Positions 17,954-27,211 are shown, counted from the stretch's first letter. The stretch is DNA of 64,000 nt from Leucobacter celer subsp. astrifaciens (GCF_001273835.1 NZ_JHEI01000134.1:492147-556146), one strand, 5' to 3'. Translations and numbers: made by a program. The notes: a model not told the origin generated them from the sequence alone.

Positions 17954-18991
17954 ATGAATACGCCACCCAATCAGACCCGCACCGCGGGCACCCGCAGCGC
18001 CGCCAAGATCGCGCTCGCGTCGCTCGCCGCCATCGCGCTCGCCGGGCTGACCGCCTGCAGCACCGCGTCCTCGAGCGCGGTGCCCGGAGGCTCCGACGGG
18101 TCATCCTCCGACTCCGCCACCGCGGAGTCCCCGTTCGACCTGAGCTCGGCCAACGCCGAGGGCCGGCCGCGCATCGACCCGATCCCCGAGGCGGTCGCGG
18201 CGCTCGAGGCGAGCGGGTTCGAGCCGATCCAGGAGGGCAAGCTCACGATCGCGCACTCCGCCTACGAGCCGCCGCTCGGCTTCCTCGCCGAAGACGACAA
18301 CCGCACCCTTCTGGGCATCGAGCCCGACATCGCCCAGCTCGTCGCAGACGGCCTGGGCCTCGAGTACACGCCCGAGAACGTCGCGTGGGCCGACTGGCCG
18401 CTCGGCGTCGAGTCGGGCAAGTACGACGCGGTCATCTCGAACGTCACCGTCACCGAGGAGCGCAAGGACCTCTTCGACTTCGCCACCCACCGCGACGACG
18501 TGGTCGCCTTCGCGGTGAAGGCCGACAGCGACATCGACTCGATCACCGAGGCGAAGGACGTCTCGGGCCTCAAGGTGGTCGTCGGCAGCGGCACCAACCA
18601 GGAGAAGATCCTGCTGGGCTGGTTCGAGGAGAACGAGAAGAACGGACTCCCGCCCGGGGAGCCCGTCTACTACGAGGACAACGCCGCCTCGCAGCTCGCG
18701 CTCGCCTCGGGCCGGGTCGACGCCATCTTCGGGCCGAACCCCACCGCCGCCTTCGCCGCCGCCCTCACCGGCGAGTCGAAGGTCGTCGGCACGGTCAACG
18801 GCGGCTTCCCCGCGAACGCCCAGATCGGCGTCGCGACCGCGAAGGGCAACGGCCTGATCGACGCGGTCGGGATCGTGCTGAACGAGCTCATCGAGACCGG
18901 CGTGTACGACGAGGCGCTCGAGCGCTGGGATCTGCAGGACGAGGCGGTGAGCGAGTCGCTCGTCAACCCGCCCGGCCTGCCCCGCCCGTAG
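17954..18991 (+). CDS. Amino-acid type ABC transporter solute-binding lipoprotein (first copy)
   Basis: The 345-residue protein has a lipoprotein signal with lipobox LTAC (Cys near 35), a Ser/Ala-rich linker and a type 3 extracellular solute-binding fold (SBP_bac_3): FLAEDDNRTLLGIEPDIAQL, DAVISNVTVTEERKDLFDF and VVVGSGTNQEKILLGWF. It captures a polar amino-acid-like ligand at the outer membrane face for the permease and ATPase upstream. It is a clear paralogue of the next gene. Confidence 0.92.
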   Translation: MNTPPNQTRTAGTRSAAKIALASLAAIALAGLTACSTASSSAVPGGSDGSSSDSATAESPFDLSSANAEGRPRIDPIPEAVAALEASGFEPIQEGKLTIAHSAYEPPLGFLAEDDNRTLLGIEPDIAQLVADGLGLEYTPENVAWADWPLGVESGKYDAVISNVTVTEERKDLFDFATHRDDVVAFAVKADSDIDSITEAKDVSGLKVVVGSGTNQEKILLGWFEENEKNGLPPGEPVYYEDNAASQLALASGRVDAIFGPNPTAAFAAALTGESKVVGTVNGGFPANAQIGVATAKGNGLIDAVGIVLNELIETGVYDEALERWDLQDEAVSESLVNPPGLPRP

Positions 18992-19108
18992 CCGATCAGG
19001 CACCGCGGCCCCGGTCGGAGATCTGGGTCACGTCGGGAGGTCCGCTCAGCGGGCCGACCGACGCCGGATCTCCGACCCCGGCTCACTCCCGACCCAGAAA
19101 GCATCCCC

Positions 19109-20125
19109 ATGTCACGCAGCACACCCATCACCCGCACCGCGCTCACCGCGGCGGCCGCCCTCGCGGCGCTCGCTCTCGCCGCATGCTCCGCCGTCGTCAC
19201 CGATCGGTCGGGCTCGGAAGCGGCCGGCTCCGTCGAACCGAAGCCGGAGACGACCGCCGCGGCCTTCGACCTCACGACGGCCAACCTCGAGACCCGCCCG
19301 CACATCGATCCGATTCCCGAGGCGGTCGCGGCGCTCGAGGCGAGCGGATTCGAGCCGATCCAGGAGGGCAGGCTCACGATCGCGCTGGGCGGCGCGGGCG
19401 CCCCGCCCACCTCCTTCTTCGCCGAGGACGACGCGCAGACCATCATCGGCAGCGACCCCGACTTCGGCTCGCTCATCGCCGAGGGGCTCGGTCTCGAGTA
19501 CGCGCCCGAGAACGTGGCCTGGGCCGACTGGCCGCTCGGCGTCGAGTCGGGCAAGTACGATCTGGCGCTCACGAACATCGGCGTCACCGAGGAGCGCAAG
19601 GATCTCTTCGACTTCGCCACCTACCGCGACGCCGTGATGGGCTTCATCGTGGCCGATGGCAGCGACGTGCAGGAGATCTCGAAGCCCGAGGACGTGTCCG
19701 GCCTCAGGGTGGTCGTGGGCAGCGGCACCAACCAGGAGAAGTTCCTGCTCGACTGGTTCGCGCAGAACGAGGAGGCGGGGATCCCTCCGGGTGAGGCCGT
19801 CTACTACGACGACAACGCCGCGGGCCTGCTCGCGCTCACGTCCGGCCGGGTCGACGCGAGCATCCAGCCCTACTCGGCCGCCAAGTTCCAGGAGGCCACG
19901 CTCGGCGAGACCCGCGTGGTCGGCAAGTTCAACAGTGCGTTCCCGGTCACCGGGCAGGTCGGCGCCGCCACGGCCACGGGCAGCGGCCTCGCCGAGCCGG
20001 TGGCCATCGTGATCAACGAGCTGATCGCCACCGGGGTCTACGACGAGGTGCTCGCGCGCTGGGGCCAGGAGGACGAGGCCGTGGGCGAGTCGCTCGTCAA
20101 CCCGCCGGGGCTGCCGCGGCCGTAG
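19109..20125 (+). CDS. Amino-acid type ABC transporter solute-binding lipoprotein (second copy)
   Basis: The 338-residue protein has lipobox LAAC and the same SBP_bac_3 domain as its neighbour. Several blocks are almost identical in both (PIPEAVAALEASGFEPIQEG, NVAWADWPLGVESGKYD, the C-terminal ESLVNPPGLPRP), so the pair arose by tandem duplication. Ligand-side stretches differ (GGAGAPPTSFFAEDDAQT versus SAYEPPLGFLAEDDNRT), suggesting two related ligands for one permease. Bacillus ytmJ/ytmK is a similar doublet. Confidence 0.92.
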   Translation: MSRSTPITRTALTAAAALAALALAACSAVVTDRSGSEAAGSVEPKPETTAAAFDLTTANLETRPHIDPIPEAVAALEASGFEPIQEGRLTIALGGAGAPPTSFFAEDDAQTIIGSDPDFGSLIAEGLGLEYAPENVAWADWPLGVESGKYDLALTNIGVTEERKDLFDFATYRDAVMGFIVADGSDVQEISKPEDVSGLRVVVGSGTNQEKFLLDWFAQNEEAGIPPGEAVYYDDNAAGLLALTSGRVDASIQPYSAAKFQEATLGETRVVGKFNSAFPVTGQVGAATATGSGLAEPVAIVINELIATGVYDEVLARWGQEDEAVGESLVNPPGLPRP

Positions 20126-20144
20126 CCGCGCGCGGCACTCCGCG

Positions 20145-20221
20145 CGTTCATCCTGCGCGCAGCGAGCGGCCACCCCGTCATCCTGCGCGGAGTGAGCGCA
20201 GCGAGCGCAGTCGCAGGATCC
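20145..20221. repeat. REP-like elements, ATCCTGCG/CGCAGGAT family
   Basis: Two starts of the motif TCATCCTGCGCG occur at about 20149 and 20179. The second is closed by GTCGCAGGATCC at 20211-20222, giving an imperfect palindrome. The same unit is present at 38493-38617. It lies between the second binding-protein gene and the FAD-binding protein gene. Confidence 0.75.
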
Positions 20222-20249
20222 ACCATCACCGAACCGGAAAGCCCCCACC

Positions 20250-22241
20250 ATGCCGAGCACTCCTCCCGCCCGCCCAGTCCGCATCGTCTGCGTCGGCGCC
20301 GGCCCGGCCGCCGTGATGCTCCTCGAGCGCATCGTCGCGAATCGCGAGCAGCTGGCGCCGGACACCCGCCTCGACGTGCGCCTCGTGGACCCGCACCGGC
20401 CGGGCGGCGGGCGCATCTGGCGCCGGGATCAGTCGCCGCTGCTCAAGCTCAACTCGATGCTCGAGGACGTCGCGTTCTTCACCGATGCGTCGTGCCGGAT
20501 CGCGGGGCCGGTCGACCCCGGCCCCTCGCTCGCGGAGTGGGTGCGGGCGGTGCGCGGCGGGGAGATCGCGCGGCCGGAGTGGAGCGACGCCGCGCTCGAC
20601 CGGGAGATCGACGGGATCGCGGATCGCGACTTCCCGACGCGCCGCCTGAACAACGCCTACCTGAGCTGGGCGCTGGAGGAGGTTCGGCGGCGGGGCGGGG
20701 ACGCGGTGCGCGTCGAGTGGCACGAGGACGTCGCGGTGTCGGTGGAGGGCGCGGATCCGACTCGCGTGATCCTCGGCTCCGGCGCCGTGCTCGAGGCCGA
20801 CGTCGTCGTGTACGCGCTGGGGCACAACGGCACGCATCCCTCGAACGAGTCGATCCGGCTCGCCGGTTTCGCCGACCGTCACGGGCTCGACTACGTCGCC
20901 CCCGCTTTCACCGCCGACATCGACCTCGACTGGGTGCCTGCCGGCGCCGACGTGATCGTGCGCGGCATGGGGCTGGCGGCCGTCGACCTGGTGGTGCTGC
21001 TCACCGAGGGGCGCGGCGGGCGGTTCGAGCGCGACGGCCGGGGCGCTCTGCGCTATCAGCCGAGCGGCCGGGAGCCGGTGCTGCACCTCGGGTCCCGGCG
21101 CGGCGTGCCGTACCGTTCGAAGATCACGAGCCGGATGGTGGGGGATCCCGTCGAACTGGAGTATCTCGGGCCCGGCTTCCACGCCGCGCTCGGGCAGCGG
21201 TCCGACCTCCTCGACTTCGAGCGCGATGTCTGGCCGCTGGTCTCCGCGGAGCTCGTCACGGGCTACTATCGCGAACTCTTCACGGGCCACCCGGAGCGCG
21301 TCGGCGGCGGCTGGGAGGACTTCGCTCCCCGGCTGCGGAGCGTTCTGCGCGGCGGGCGGGGGATCGCCTCGGCTGAGCTCGCCGAACTGGTGCGCGCGCA
21401 CGTACCCGACCCGGACGACCGCTTCGACCTCGACGCCTTCGACCGCCCGCTCGTCTTCGAGGAGCCCGGTGCGCTCGACGCGCATCCGGTGGACGGAGTC
21501 GAGGGCGGGCCGCGCACGGTTCATGAGCGGGTGCGCCGGCACATCGTGCGCGACCTGCGGCACCGCACGTCGCAGCGCCACAGTGCTGCACTCGCCCTCT
21601 TCATGACCGCGCTGCACGTCTACTTCTCGCTGGCCGAGGTGCCGCCCGAGCGGTGGAACGCGCGTGCACGCACGCACGAGCTGCCGAGGCGCTGGCACAG
21701 CTACTTCAGCTACCTGGCGAGCGGCCCGCCCGGGCACCGGCTCGAAGAGCTGCTCGCGCTGGCCGAGGCCGGAACGGTGTGCTTTCTCGGCGGGGACCTC
21801 GAGCTCGTGACCGACGAGGCGGCGGGCGTCTTCGCCGCCTCGGGGTCCGCCGGGACCGACGGCGGCACGGTGCGCTCGGAGGCGACCGCCCGCACGCTGA
21901 TCGACGCCTGGCTGCCGGAGGCATCGGCGGCGGGGAGCGACAACCCGCTGCTGCGGCGACTCGTCGACGAGGGGCGCGTGCGCGAGCTCACGGTGTCCGA
22001 CGAGCACGGCACCGCGACCACGGGCCAGATCGAGGCGGCGCCCGACGGCGGCCTGCCCGGGCGCCCGGGGGAGTTCGCGCTCGGTCCCTTCGTCGCCGGG
22101 CCGAGCGGCGGGGCGTTCACGCGCCCCGGCATCGACGCGCTGCCGTTCCGGATCCACGACCGGTGCGCCCGCGCGATCCTCGAATTCGCGGCGGGTGAGG
22201 GCGCCGGCTCCGAACCCGCGCTGCAGGCCGCCCTTCGCTGA
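20250..22241 (+). CDS. Large FAD/NAD(P)-binding protein, function unknown
   Basis: The 663-residue protein begins with a Rossmann dinucleotide motif (IVCVGAGPAAVMLLERIV) followed by RLVDPHRPGGGRIWRRDQS. This matches the FAD-NAD(P)-binding family of single-chain flavoproteins found beside siderophore or amino-acid N-oxygenase genes. A second glycine motif, VIVRGMGLAAVDLVVLL, may bind NAD(P)H. The C-terminal 250 residues are family specific and carry no motif I recognise. No signal peptide is seen. It is the last gene on the strand of the organosulfur cluster, separated only by a REP element, and may be an accessory oxidoreductase of that pathway. Confidence 0.75.
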   Translation: MPSTPPARPVRIVCVGAGPAAVMLLERIVANREQLAPDTRLDVRLVDPHRPGGGRIWRRDQSPLLKLNSMLEDVAFFTDASCRIAGPVDPGPSLAEWVRAVRGGEIARPEWSDAALDREIDGIADRDFPTRRLNNAYLSWALEEVRRRGGDAVRVEWHEDVAVSVEGADPTRVILGSGAVLEADVVVYALGHNGTHPSNESIRLAGFADRHGLDYVAPAFTADIDLDWVPAGADVIVRGMGLAAVDLVVLLTEGRGGRFERDGRGALRYQPSGREPVLHLGSRRGVPYRSKITSRMVGDPVELEYLGPGFHAALGQRSDLLDFERDVWPLVSAELVTGYYRELFTGHPERVGGGWEDFAPRLRSVLRGGRGIASAELAELVRAHVPDPDDRFDLDAFDRPLVFEEPGALDAHPVDGVEGGPRTVHERVRRHIVRDLRHRTSQRHSAALALFMTALHVYFSLAEVPPERWNARARTHELPRRWHSYFSYLASGPPGHRLEELLALAEAGTVCFLGGDLELVTDEAAGVFAASGSAGTDGGTVRSEATARTLIDAWLPEASAAGSDNPLLRRLVDEGRVRELTVSDEHGTATTGQIEAAPDGGLPGRPGEFALGPFVAGPSGGAFTRPGIDALPFRIHDRCARAILEFAAGEGAGSEPALQAALR

Positions 22242-22285
22242 TCACCGCCTCAGCACCATCCCCGCACCGCCCCGCCATCTGCGGA

Positions 22286-22340
22286 TGGGAGTCGCAACAC
22301 GCCGCATCTCCGGAGACGAAGCGGCAGAACGCGACTCCCA
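22286..22340. repeat. Nested intergenic hairpin
   Basis: Perfect 10-bp arms TGGGAGTCGC (22286-22295) and GCGACTCCCA (22331-22340) enclose a second stem GCCGC/GCGGC and a central palindrome TCTCCGGAGA. There is no T-run, so it is not a classical terminator. It follows the FAD protein gene. Confidence 0.85.
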
Positions 22341-22445
22341 CTTGCGTGGGCCGGGTCCGCTCTCGACCACCGGGCGCGATCGTGCCACGATGGAGACATC
22401 GGGGCCGTGCAGCCCGCGCGGCGCCTCGGAGACGCGGAGGGCGCC

Positions 22446-22793
22446 ATGCGTTACATGCTTCTGCTCCACGGCAAGGCCGCAGAGTTCCATCAGCGCGACG
22501 CGGAGCGGCTCGAGGAGGCGCTCGGGTTTCTCGTGCGCTTCGAGGACGATCTCGCCGCACGCTCGGAGCTCGAGTGGACCGAGGTGCTCGACGCCGAGAC
22601 GCAGGCCGAGGTGGTCGGCCTTGACCGCGAGGTGCGGCGGGGGACGGCGAATGCCGACGCCCCGCTGGCGCGCGTGTGGGTGGTGCGCGTGCCGGAACAG
22701 GCCCGGGCCTGGGAGCTCGCCGGCGTGCTCGCCGAGGGGATCGGCATGCCCATCGAGGTGCGCGAGTGCCTGCCGGGGGCGCAGCGCCCCTAA
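22446..22793 (+). CDS. YCII-domain (DGPF) protein
   Basis: The 115-residue protein begins MRYMLLLHGKAAEF, the start of the YCII/DGPF family, a small ferredoxin-like fold. It ends with a conserved EVRECL segment near the C terminus. These proteins are often encoded beside ECF sigma factors, but no sigma gene is present here. The function is unknown; some relatives are dehalogenase-like or act as small dimeric enzymes. ATG 22446 follows GGAGGG. It stands alone between two structured intergenic regions. Confidence 0.8.
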   Translation: MRYMLLLHGKAAEFHQRDAERLEEALGFLVRFEDDLAARSELEWTEVLDAETQAEVVGLDREVRRGTANADAPLARVWVVRVPEQARAWELAGVLAEGIGMPIEVRECLPGAQRP

Positions 22794-22835
22794 CGTCCTG
22801 CGGGTCGCAGACCCCGCTCTTGCTTCGAGCCCCGC

Positions 22836-22892
22836 CGAGATCCCGATTCTGGTCGCTCCACTTCCCGGAGAGCGACCAGAATCGGGATCTCG
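22836..22892. repeat. Long perfect hairpin, 23-bp arms
   Basis: Arms 22836-22858 and 22870-22892 are perfectly complementary over 23 bp with an 11-nt loop. The stem starts CGAGATCCCG and ends GGTCGCTC. There is no T-run. It lies between the YCII gene and the GNAT gene. Confidence 0.92.
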
Positions 22893-22952
22893 CTGCGGAC
22901 TCGGGTCGCGCTTCGCCCCGTCCCCACCCGCACCGTGATGCAGAATAGCTCC

Positions 22953-23573
22953 ATGGCACTCGATCACCCCGGCACCCTGCGCGGCCGCCTCGTCACCCTC
23001 GAACAGCTTTCCCTGGAGCACCACGACGAGCTCATCGCCGCTGCGCGCGACGGCGAGCTGTGGCGGCTCTGGTACACGAGCGTGCCGACGCCCGAGGGCA
23101 TGGACACCGAGATCCGGCGCAGGCTCGGGCTGCAGGAGCAGGGGAGCATGCTGCCCTTCACCGCGCGCCGCAACGACACCGACCGCGTCATCGGCATGAC
23201 CACGTTCATGAACATTGACGCCGCGACCCCGCGCGTCGAGATCGGTTCCACGTGGAACGCCGCGAGCGCCCAGGGCACCGGCACGAACCCGGAGTCGAAG
23301 CTGCTGCTGCTCGGCCACGCCTTCGACGTGTGGGACTGCTCGGCCGTCGAGTTCCGCACCGACTTCCACAATCACCAGTCGCGCGCCGCGATCGCCCGCC
23401 TCGGAGCGAAGCAGGATGGGATCCTGCGCGCGCATCTGCGGCCCGCCGCGGGGTACGTGCGCGACACGGTGGTGTTCTCGATCACGCAGCCCGAGTGGCC
23501 GGGCGTGCGCTTCGGCCTCGAGCACCGCATCTCGCGGCACCTCATCGAGCCGGGGGCGCCCCGGCTGGGGTGA
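22953..23573 (+). CDS. GNAT N-acetyltransferase, RimJ/RimL type
   Basis: The protein has 206 residues from ATG 22953. In-frame GTG 22935 and ATG 22938 are alternatives, and none has a clear ribosome site, so a leaderless mRNA is possible. The sequence shows VIGMTTFMNIDAATPRVEIG and the later DFHNHQSRAAIARLGAKQDG, the region where RimJ/RimL-like enzymes carry the acceptor-domain signature. It would acetylate a protein N terminus, amino acid or antibiotic amine. The gene stands alone between two long hairpins. Confidence 0.82.
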   Translation: MALDHPGTLRGRLVTLEQLSLEHHDELIAAARDGELWRLWYTSVPTPEGMDTEIRRRLGLQEQGSMLPFTARRNDTDRVIGMTTFMNIDAATPRVEIGSTWNAASAQGTGTNPESKLLLLGHAFDVWDCSAVEFRTDFHNHQSRAAIARLGAKQDGILRAHLRPAAGYVRDTVVFSITQPEWPGVRFGLEHRISRHLIEPGAPRLG

Positions 23574-23615
23574 GGCAGCGCCGCGGCTGAGCTCGGGTGC
23601 GCAGAGCCGGGTTCG

Positions 23616-23682
23616 CTGAATGCGGAGTCCCGAATGGCTGCTTCGTGGGCGGGGAAGCAGCCATTCGGGACTCCGCATTCAG
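23616..23682. repeat. Long perfect hairpin, 29-bp arms
   Basis: Arms 23616-23644 and 23654-23682 pair without mismatch over 29 bp around a 9-nt loop. The stem begins CTGAATGCGG and ends GGCTGCTTC. It sits between the convergent GNAT and lactate dehydrogenase genes. It could terminate transcription from both sides, though there is no T-run. It is the longest perfect inverted repeat I found. Confidence 0.93.
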
Positions 23683-23712
23683 GGGTTCGGGATCCGGGAC
23701 CGGGCCCGTCGA

Positions 23713-24978
23713 CTACCGCGAGCCCTCCGAGTCCCGGGCCGCCTCCGACTCGACCGGCACGAGGCGCCGCAGCTGCGTCACGTGCCGGGGCTCCAGCTCC
23801 TCGAGCGAGGAGACGCCGAGCAGCGTCATCGTGCGCTCGATCTCGCTGCGCAGGATCGCGATCATGCGGTCCACGCCGGCGCGGCCGCCGGCCATGAGCC
23901 CGTAGAGGTAGGCCCGCCCGACGAGCGTGAACTTGGCGCCCAGGGCTGCCGATGCGACGATGTCGGCGCCGTTCATGATGCCGGTGTCGATCATCACGGT
24001 GGCGTCACGGCCCACTTCGCGCACCACCTGCGGCAGCAGGTGGAAGGGTACGGGCGCGCGGTCGAGCTGGCGTCCGCCGTGGTTGGAGAGCACGATGCCG
24101 TCGACGCCGCGGTCGATCAGCTGCACCGCATCGGGTACGTTCTGCACGCCCTTGACCACGAGCTTGCCGGGCCACAGCTCCCGGATCACCTCGAGATCCT
24201 CGTATGAGATCGTGGGATCCATCGCCGCGTTGAGCAGGTCGCCGACGGTGCCGCCGGTCGCCGACAGCGACGCGAACTCGAGCTTGGGCGTGGTGAGGAA
24301 GTCGACCCACCACCACGGGCGCGGGATCGCATTGATCACCGTCGACAGCGACAGCTGCGGCGGGATCGAGAAGCCGTTGCGCTTGTCGCGCAGACGGGCG
24401 CCCGCGATGGGGGTGTCCACCGTGAACATGAGCGTGTCGAAGCCGGCGGCCGCCGCGCGCTCGACGAGGGCGTAGGAGATCTCGCGCTCGCGCATCACGT
24501 AGAGCTGGAACCAGTTGCGGCCCTCGGGGTTCGCGGCCCGCACGTTCTCGATCGAGGTGGTGCCGAGGGTCGAGAGCGTGAACGGGATCCCCGCCGCGCC
24601 CGCCGCGCCGGCTCCGGCGATCTCGCCCTCGGTCTGCATCAGCCGGGTGAAGCCGGTGGGCGCGATGCCGAAGGGCATCGAGGAGCGGCCGCCGAGGATC
24701 TCGGTCGAGGTGTCGACGTGTGCGGCCGGCTTGAGGATGTCGGGGTGGAACTCGATGTCCTCGAAGGCGCGGCGGGCGCGGTCGAGCGACAGCTCGCCCT
24801 CGGCGGCGCCGTCGGTGTAGTCGAAGGCGGCCTTCGGGGTGCGGCGCTTCGCGATGCGCTGCAGATCGGCGATGGTGAGCGCGGAGTCGAGACGCCGCCG
24901 CTTGCCGTTGAGATCGGGCTTCTTGAACTGCATGAGTTCGAGGAGTTCCACGGGGTTGGGGAGCTGACGCTTGACCAT
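23713..24978 (-). CDS. lldD: L-lactate dehydrogenase, FMN dependent
   Basis: The 421-residue protein is an FMN-dependent alpha-hydroxyacid dehydrogenase. It shows [13 protein letters not shown] at the start of the barrel, [13 protein letters not shown], the FMN-site lysine in KLVVKGVQN, and the catalytic base in SNHGGRQLD. It oxidises L-lactate to pyruvate and passes electrons to the quinone pool. Its neighbour makes L-lactate from L-lactaldehyde, so here it completes L-rhamnose breakdown. The long N-terminal lead before TIADLQ is normal for actinobacterial forms. Confidence 0.9.
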   Translation of the reverse strand: MVKRQLPNPVELLELMQFKKPDLNGKRRRLDSALTIADLQRIAKRRTPKAAFDYTDGAAEGELSLDRARRAFEDIEFHPDILKPAAHVDTSTEILGGRSSMPFGIAPTGFTRLMQTEGEIAGAGAAGAAGIPFTLSTLGTTSIENVRAANPEGRNWFQLYVMREREISYALVERAAAAGFDTLMFTVDTPIAGARLRDKRNGFSIPPQLSLSTVINAIPRPWWWVDFLTTPKLEFASLSATGGTVGDLLNAAMDPTISYEDLEVIRELWPGKLVVKGVQNVPDAVQLIDRGVDGIVLSNHGGRQLDRAPVPFHLLPQVVREVGRDATVMIDTGIMNGADIVASAALGAKFTLVGRAYLYGLMAGGRAGVDRMIAILRSEIERTMTLLGVSSLEELEPRHVTQLRRLVPVESEAARDSEGSR

Positions 24979-25032
24979 GTTTTCGAACCTAACGGGAGTC
25001 GAGGGGGAACGCGAGCGGGAGCGGCGCGCGGT

Positions 25033-27093
25033 TCAGCGCAGGAAGGCGGCGGCGACGCCGGAGTCGACGGGCACGTGCAGGCCCGTGGTGCGGCTGAGCT
25101 CGGGGCCGGTGAGCACGTACACCGCGTCGGCGACGTTCTCCGGCACGACCTCGCGCTTCAGGATCGTGCGGTTCGCGTAGAACTGGCCCAGATCCTCCTC
25201 CTTGACGCCGTAGGTCGCGGCCCGGTTCGCGCCCCAGCCCGAGGCGAAGATGCCGGATCCGCGCACGACGCCGTCGGGATTGATGCCGTTGACGCGGATC
25301 CCGTGCTCGCCGAGCTCCACGGCGAGCAGGCGCACCTGGTGCGCCTGGTCGGCCTTGGTCGCCGAGTAGGCGATGTTGTTGGGGCCGGCGAAGACGCTGT
25401 TCTTCGAGGAAATGTAGACGATGTCGCCGCCGAGACCCTGGGAGATCATGGCGCGCGCGGCGGCCTGCGAGACGAGGAACGAGCCCTTCGCCATGACGTC
25501 GTGCTGCAGATCCCAGTCGGCCTCGGTGGTCTCGAGCAGCGGCTTCGAGAGCGACAGACCGGCGTTGTTGACCACGAGATCGACGCCGCCGAATGCGAGC
25601 ACGGCCTCGTCGATCGCGGCCTGCACCGCGGCGGCGTCGGCGACGTTGGCGGCGATGCCGACGGCGACATCGGTATCGCCCAGCTCCGCGGCCGCGGCCC
25701 GTGCCTTCTCGAGATCGAGATCGGCGATGACCACGCAGGCCCCCTCGGCCGCGAGCCGGGTGGCGATGGCCTTGCCGATGCCCGAGGCGGCGCCGGTGAC
25801 GAACGCGATGCGGCCCTGGTGCGACTTCGGCTTCGGCAAGCGCTGCAGCTTCGCCTCCTCGAGCGCCCAGTACTCGATGCGGAACTTCTCGGCGTCGCTG
25901 ATGGGGGCGTAGGTCGAGAGCGCCTCGGCGCCGCGCATCACGTTGATCGCGTTGAGATAGAACTCGCCGGCCACGCGGGCCGTCTGCTTGTTCTTGCCGT
26001 AGGAGAACATGCCGACGCCCGGCACGAGAACGATGAGCGGATCGGCGCCGCGCATGGCGGGGCTCGCCTCGTCGGCGTGCGCCTCGTAGTAGGTCCGGTA
26101 GTCGGCGCGGTAGGCCTCGTGCAGCTCGGCGAGACGGCTCAGTTGCTCGTCGAGGGACGCGGTGGCGGGCAGGTCGAGCACGAGGGGCTTCACCTTGGTG
26201 CGCAGGAAGTGGTCGGGGCAGCTGGTGCCGAGCGCCGCGAGAGGCGCGAGCTTCTCGCGCGACAGGAAGTCGAGCACCTCGGGAGCGTCGGAGTAGTGGC
26301 CCACCATCACGCTGTCGTGCGAGGCGATGCCGCGGATCGCGGGGGCGAGGGCGGCGGCCCGGGATCGGCGCTCCGCCTCGGGCAGCGGCTCGAAGCCGGG
26401 CACCACCGCGCCGAAGGGCTCGGCGTCGCCGTGCTCTGCGATGTAGGCGGCGGCGGTGTCGATGATCCAGAGCGAGTTGCGCTCGCTCTCCTCGCTCGTG
26501 TCGCCCCAGGCCGTGATGCCGTGCCCGCCGAGGATGCAGCCCACCGCCTGCGGGTTGGCCGCCTTGATGGCGGCGATGTCGAGGCCGAGCTGGAAGCCGG
26601 GGCGGCGCCAGGGCACCCACACGACACGCTGGTTGCCGGCACCGTCGCCGAAGATCTTCGCGGTGAGCTCCTCGCCGTCGGCGGCGGTGGCGATCGCGAT
26701 GCCGGAGTCCGGGTGCAGGTGATCCACGTGCGCCGCATCGACGAGGCCGTGCATGGCGGTGTCGATCGAGGGGGCGGCTCCCCCCTTGCCGTGCAGGCAG
26801 TAGTCGAGTGCGGCGACCATCTCGTCCTCGCGATCGATGCCGGGGTAGACGCCCTGCAGCGCGCGCAGGCGATCGATGCGCAGGGCGGAGAGTCCGCCCG
26901 GGGTCAGGGTGCCGAGATCGCCGCCGGAGCCCTTCACCCACATGAGTTCGACGTCGTCGCCGGTCACCGGATCCTGAGCGATGCCCTTGGCGGAGGTGTT
27001 GCCTCCGGCGAAGTTCGTGTTCTTCTTTTCGGCTCCCAGCCGATTCGAGCGGGTGATGAGGGCGTCGACGGTGGGGTGAGCGGGGTGACTCAT
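25033..27093 (-). CDS. Bifunctional rhamnulose-1-phosphate aldolase/L-lactaldehyde dehydrogenase
   Basis: The 686-residue fusion has an N-terminal class II aldolase/adducin domain (about 1-400) with NTSAKG, the metal-binding histidines of DHLHPDSG and the ILGGHG segment. A C-terminal short-chain dehydrogenase domain (about 425-686) has TGAASGIGKA and YSATKAD. This is the RhaD/RhaE-W type enzyme. It splits L-rhamnulose-1-phosphate into dihydroxyacetone phosphate and L-lactaldehyde and oxidises the latter to L-lactate. ATG 27093 follows TGGAGG. A 37-bp palindrome lies 17 bp upstream, so it is probably repressed by a DeoR protein. The lactate dehydrogenase gene follows on the same strand. Confidence 0.92.
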   Translation of the reverse strand: MSHPAHPTVDALITRSNRLGAEKKNTNFAGGNTSAKGIAQDPVTGDDVELMWVKGSGGDLGTLTPGGLSALRIDRLRALQGVYPGIDREDEMVAALDYCLHGKGGAAPSIDTAMHGLVDAAHVDHLHPDSGIAIATAADGEELTAKIFGDGAGNQRVVWVPWRRPGFQLGLDIAAIKAANPQAVGCILGGHGITAWGDTSEESERNSLWIIDTAAAYIAEHGDAEPFGAVVPGFEPLPEAERRSRAAALAPAIRGIASHDSVMVGHYSDAPEVLDFLSREKLAPLAALGTSCPDHFLRTKVKPLVLDLPATASLDEQLSRLAELHEAYRADYRTYYEAHADEASPAMRGADPLIVLVPGVGMFSYGKNKQTARVAGEFYLNAINVMRGAEALSTYAPISDAEKFRIEYWALEEAKLQRLPKPKSHQGRIAFVTGAASGIGKAIATRLAAEGACVVIADLDLEKARAAAAELGDTDVAVGIAANVADAAAVQAAIDEAVLAFGGVDLVVNNAGLSLSKPLLETTEADWDLQHDVMAKGSFLVSQAAARAMISQGLGGDIVYISSKNSVFAGPNNIAYSATKADQAHQVRLLAVELGEHGIRVNGINPDGVVRGSGIFASGWGANRAATYGVKEEDLGQFYANRTILKREVVPENVADAVYVLTGPELSRTTGLHVPVDSGVAAAFLR

Positions 27094-27109
27094 AGTGCCT
27101 CCAGTGGCA

Positions 27110-27146
27110 GATGTTATTTGATGTGAATTTAACACGAAATAACATC
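27110..27146. promoter_or_regulatory. 37-bp palindrome, probable DeoR operator
   Basis: The outer arms GATGTTATTT (27110-27119) and AAATAACATC (27137-27146) pair perfectly, and 15 of 18 positions of the full half-sites match. It lies just upstream of the aldolase/dehydrogenase gene in an AT-rich promoter. A related 24-bp sequence is at 29029-29052. Confidence 0.75.
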
Positions 27147-27211
27147 AGGGACAAGGAGGCGCCTCGATCCGCTGCGGGGCTTGGAGCCGGAGCGAGTGCC
27201 GGCGAGTGCGC

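Noticed and set aside
23616..23682. Classical rho-independent terminator
   Set aside because: The stem is much longer than usual and lacks a following T-run on either strand. Termination is possible but not shown.
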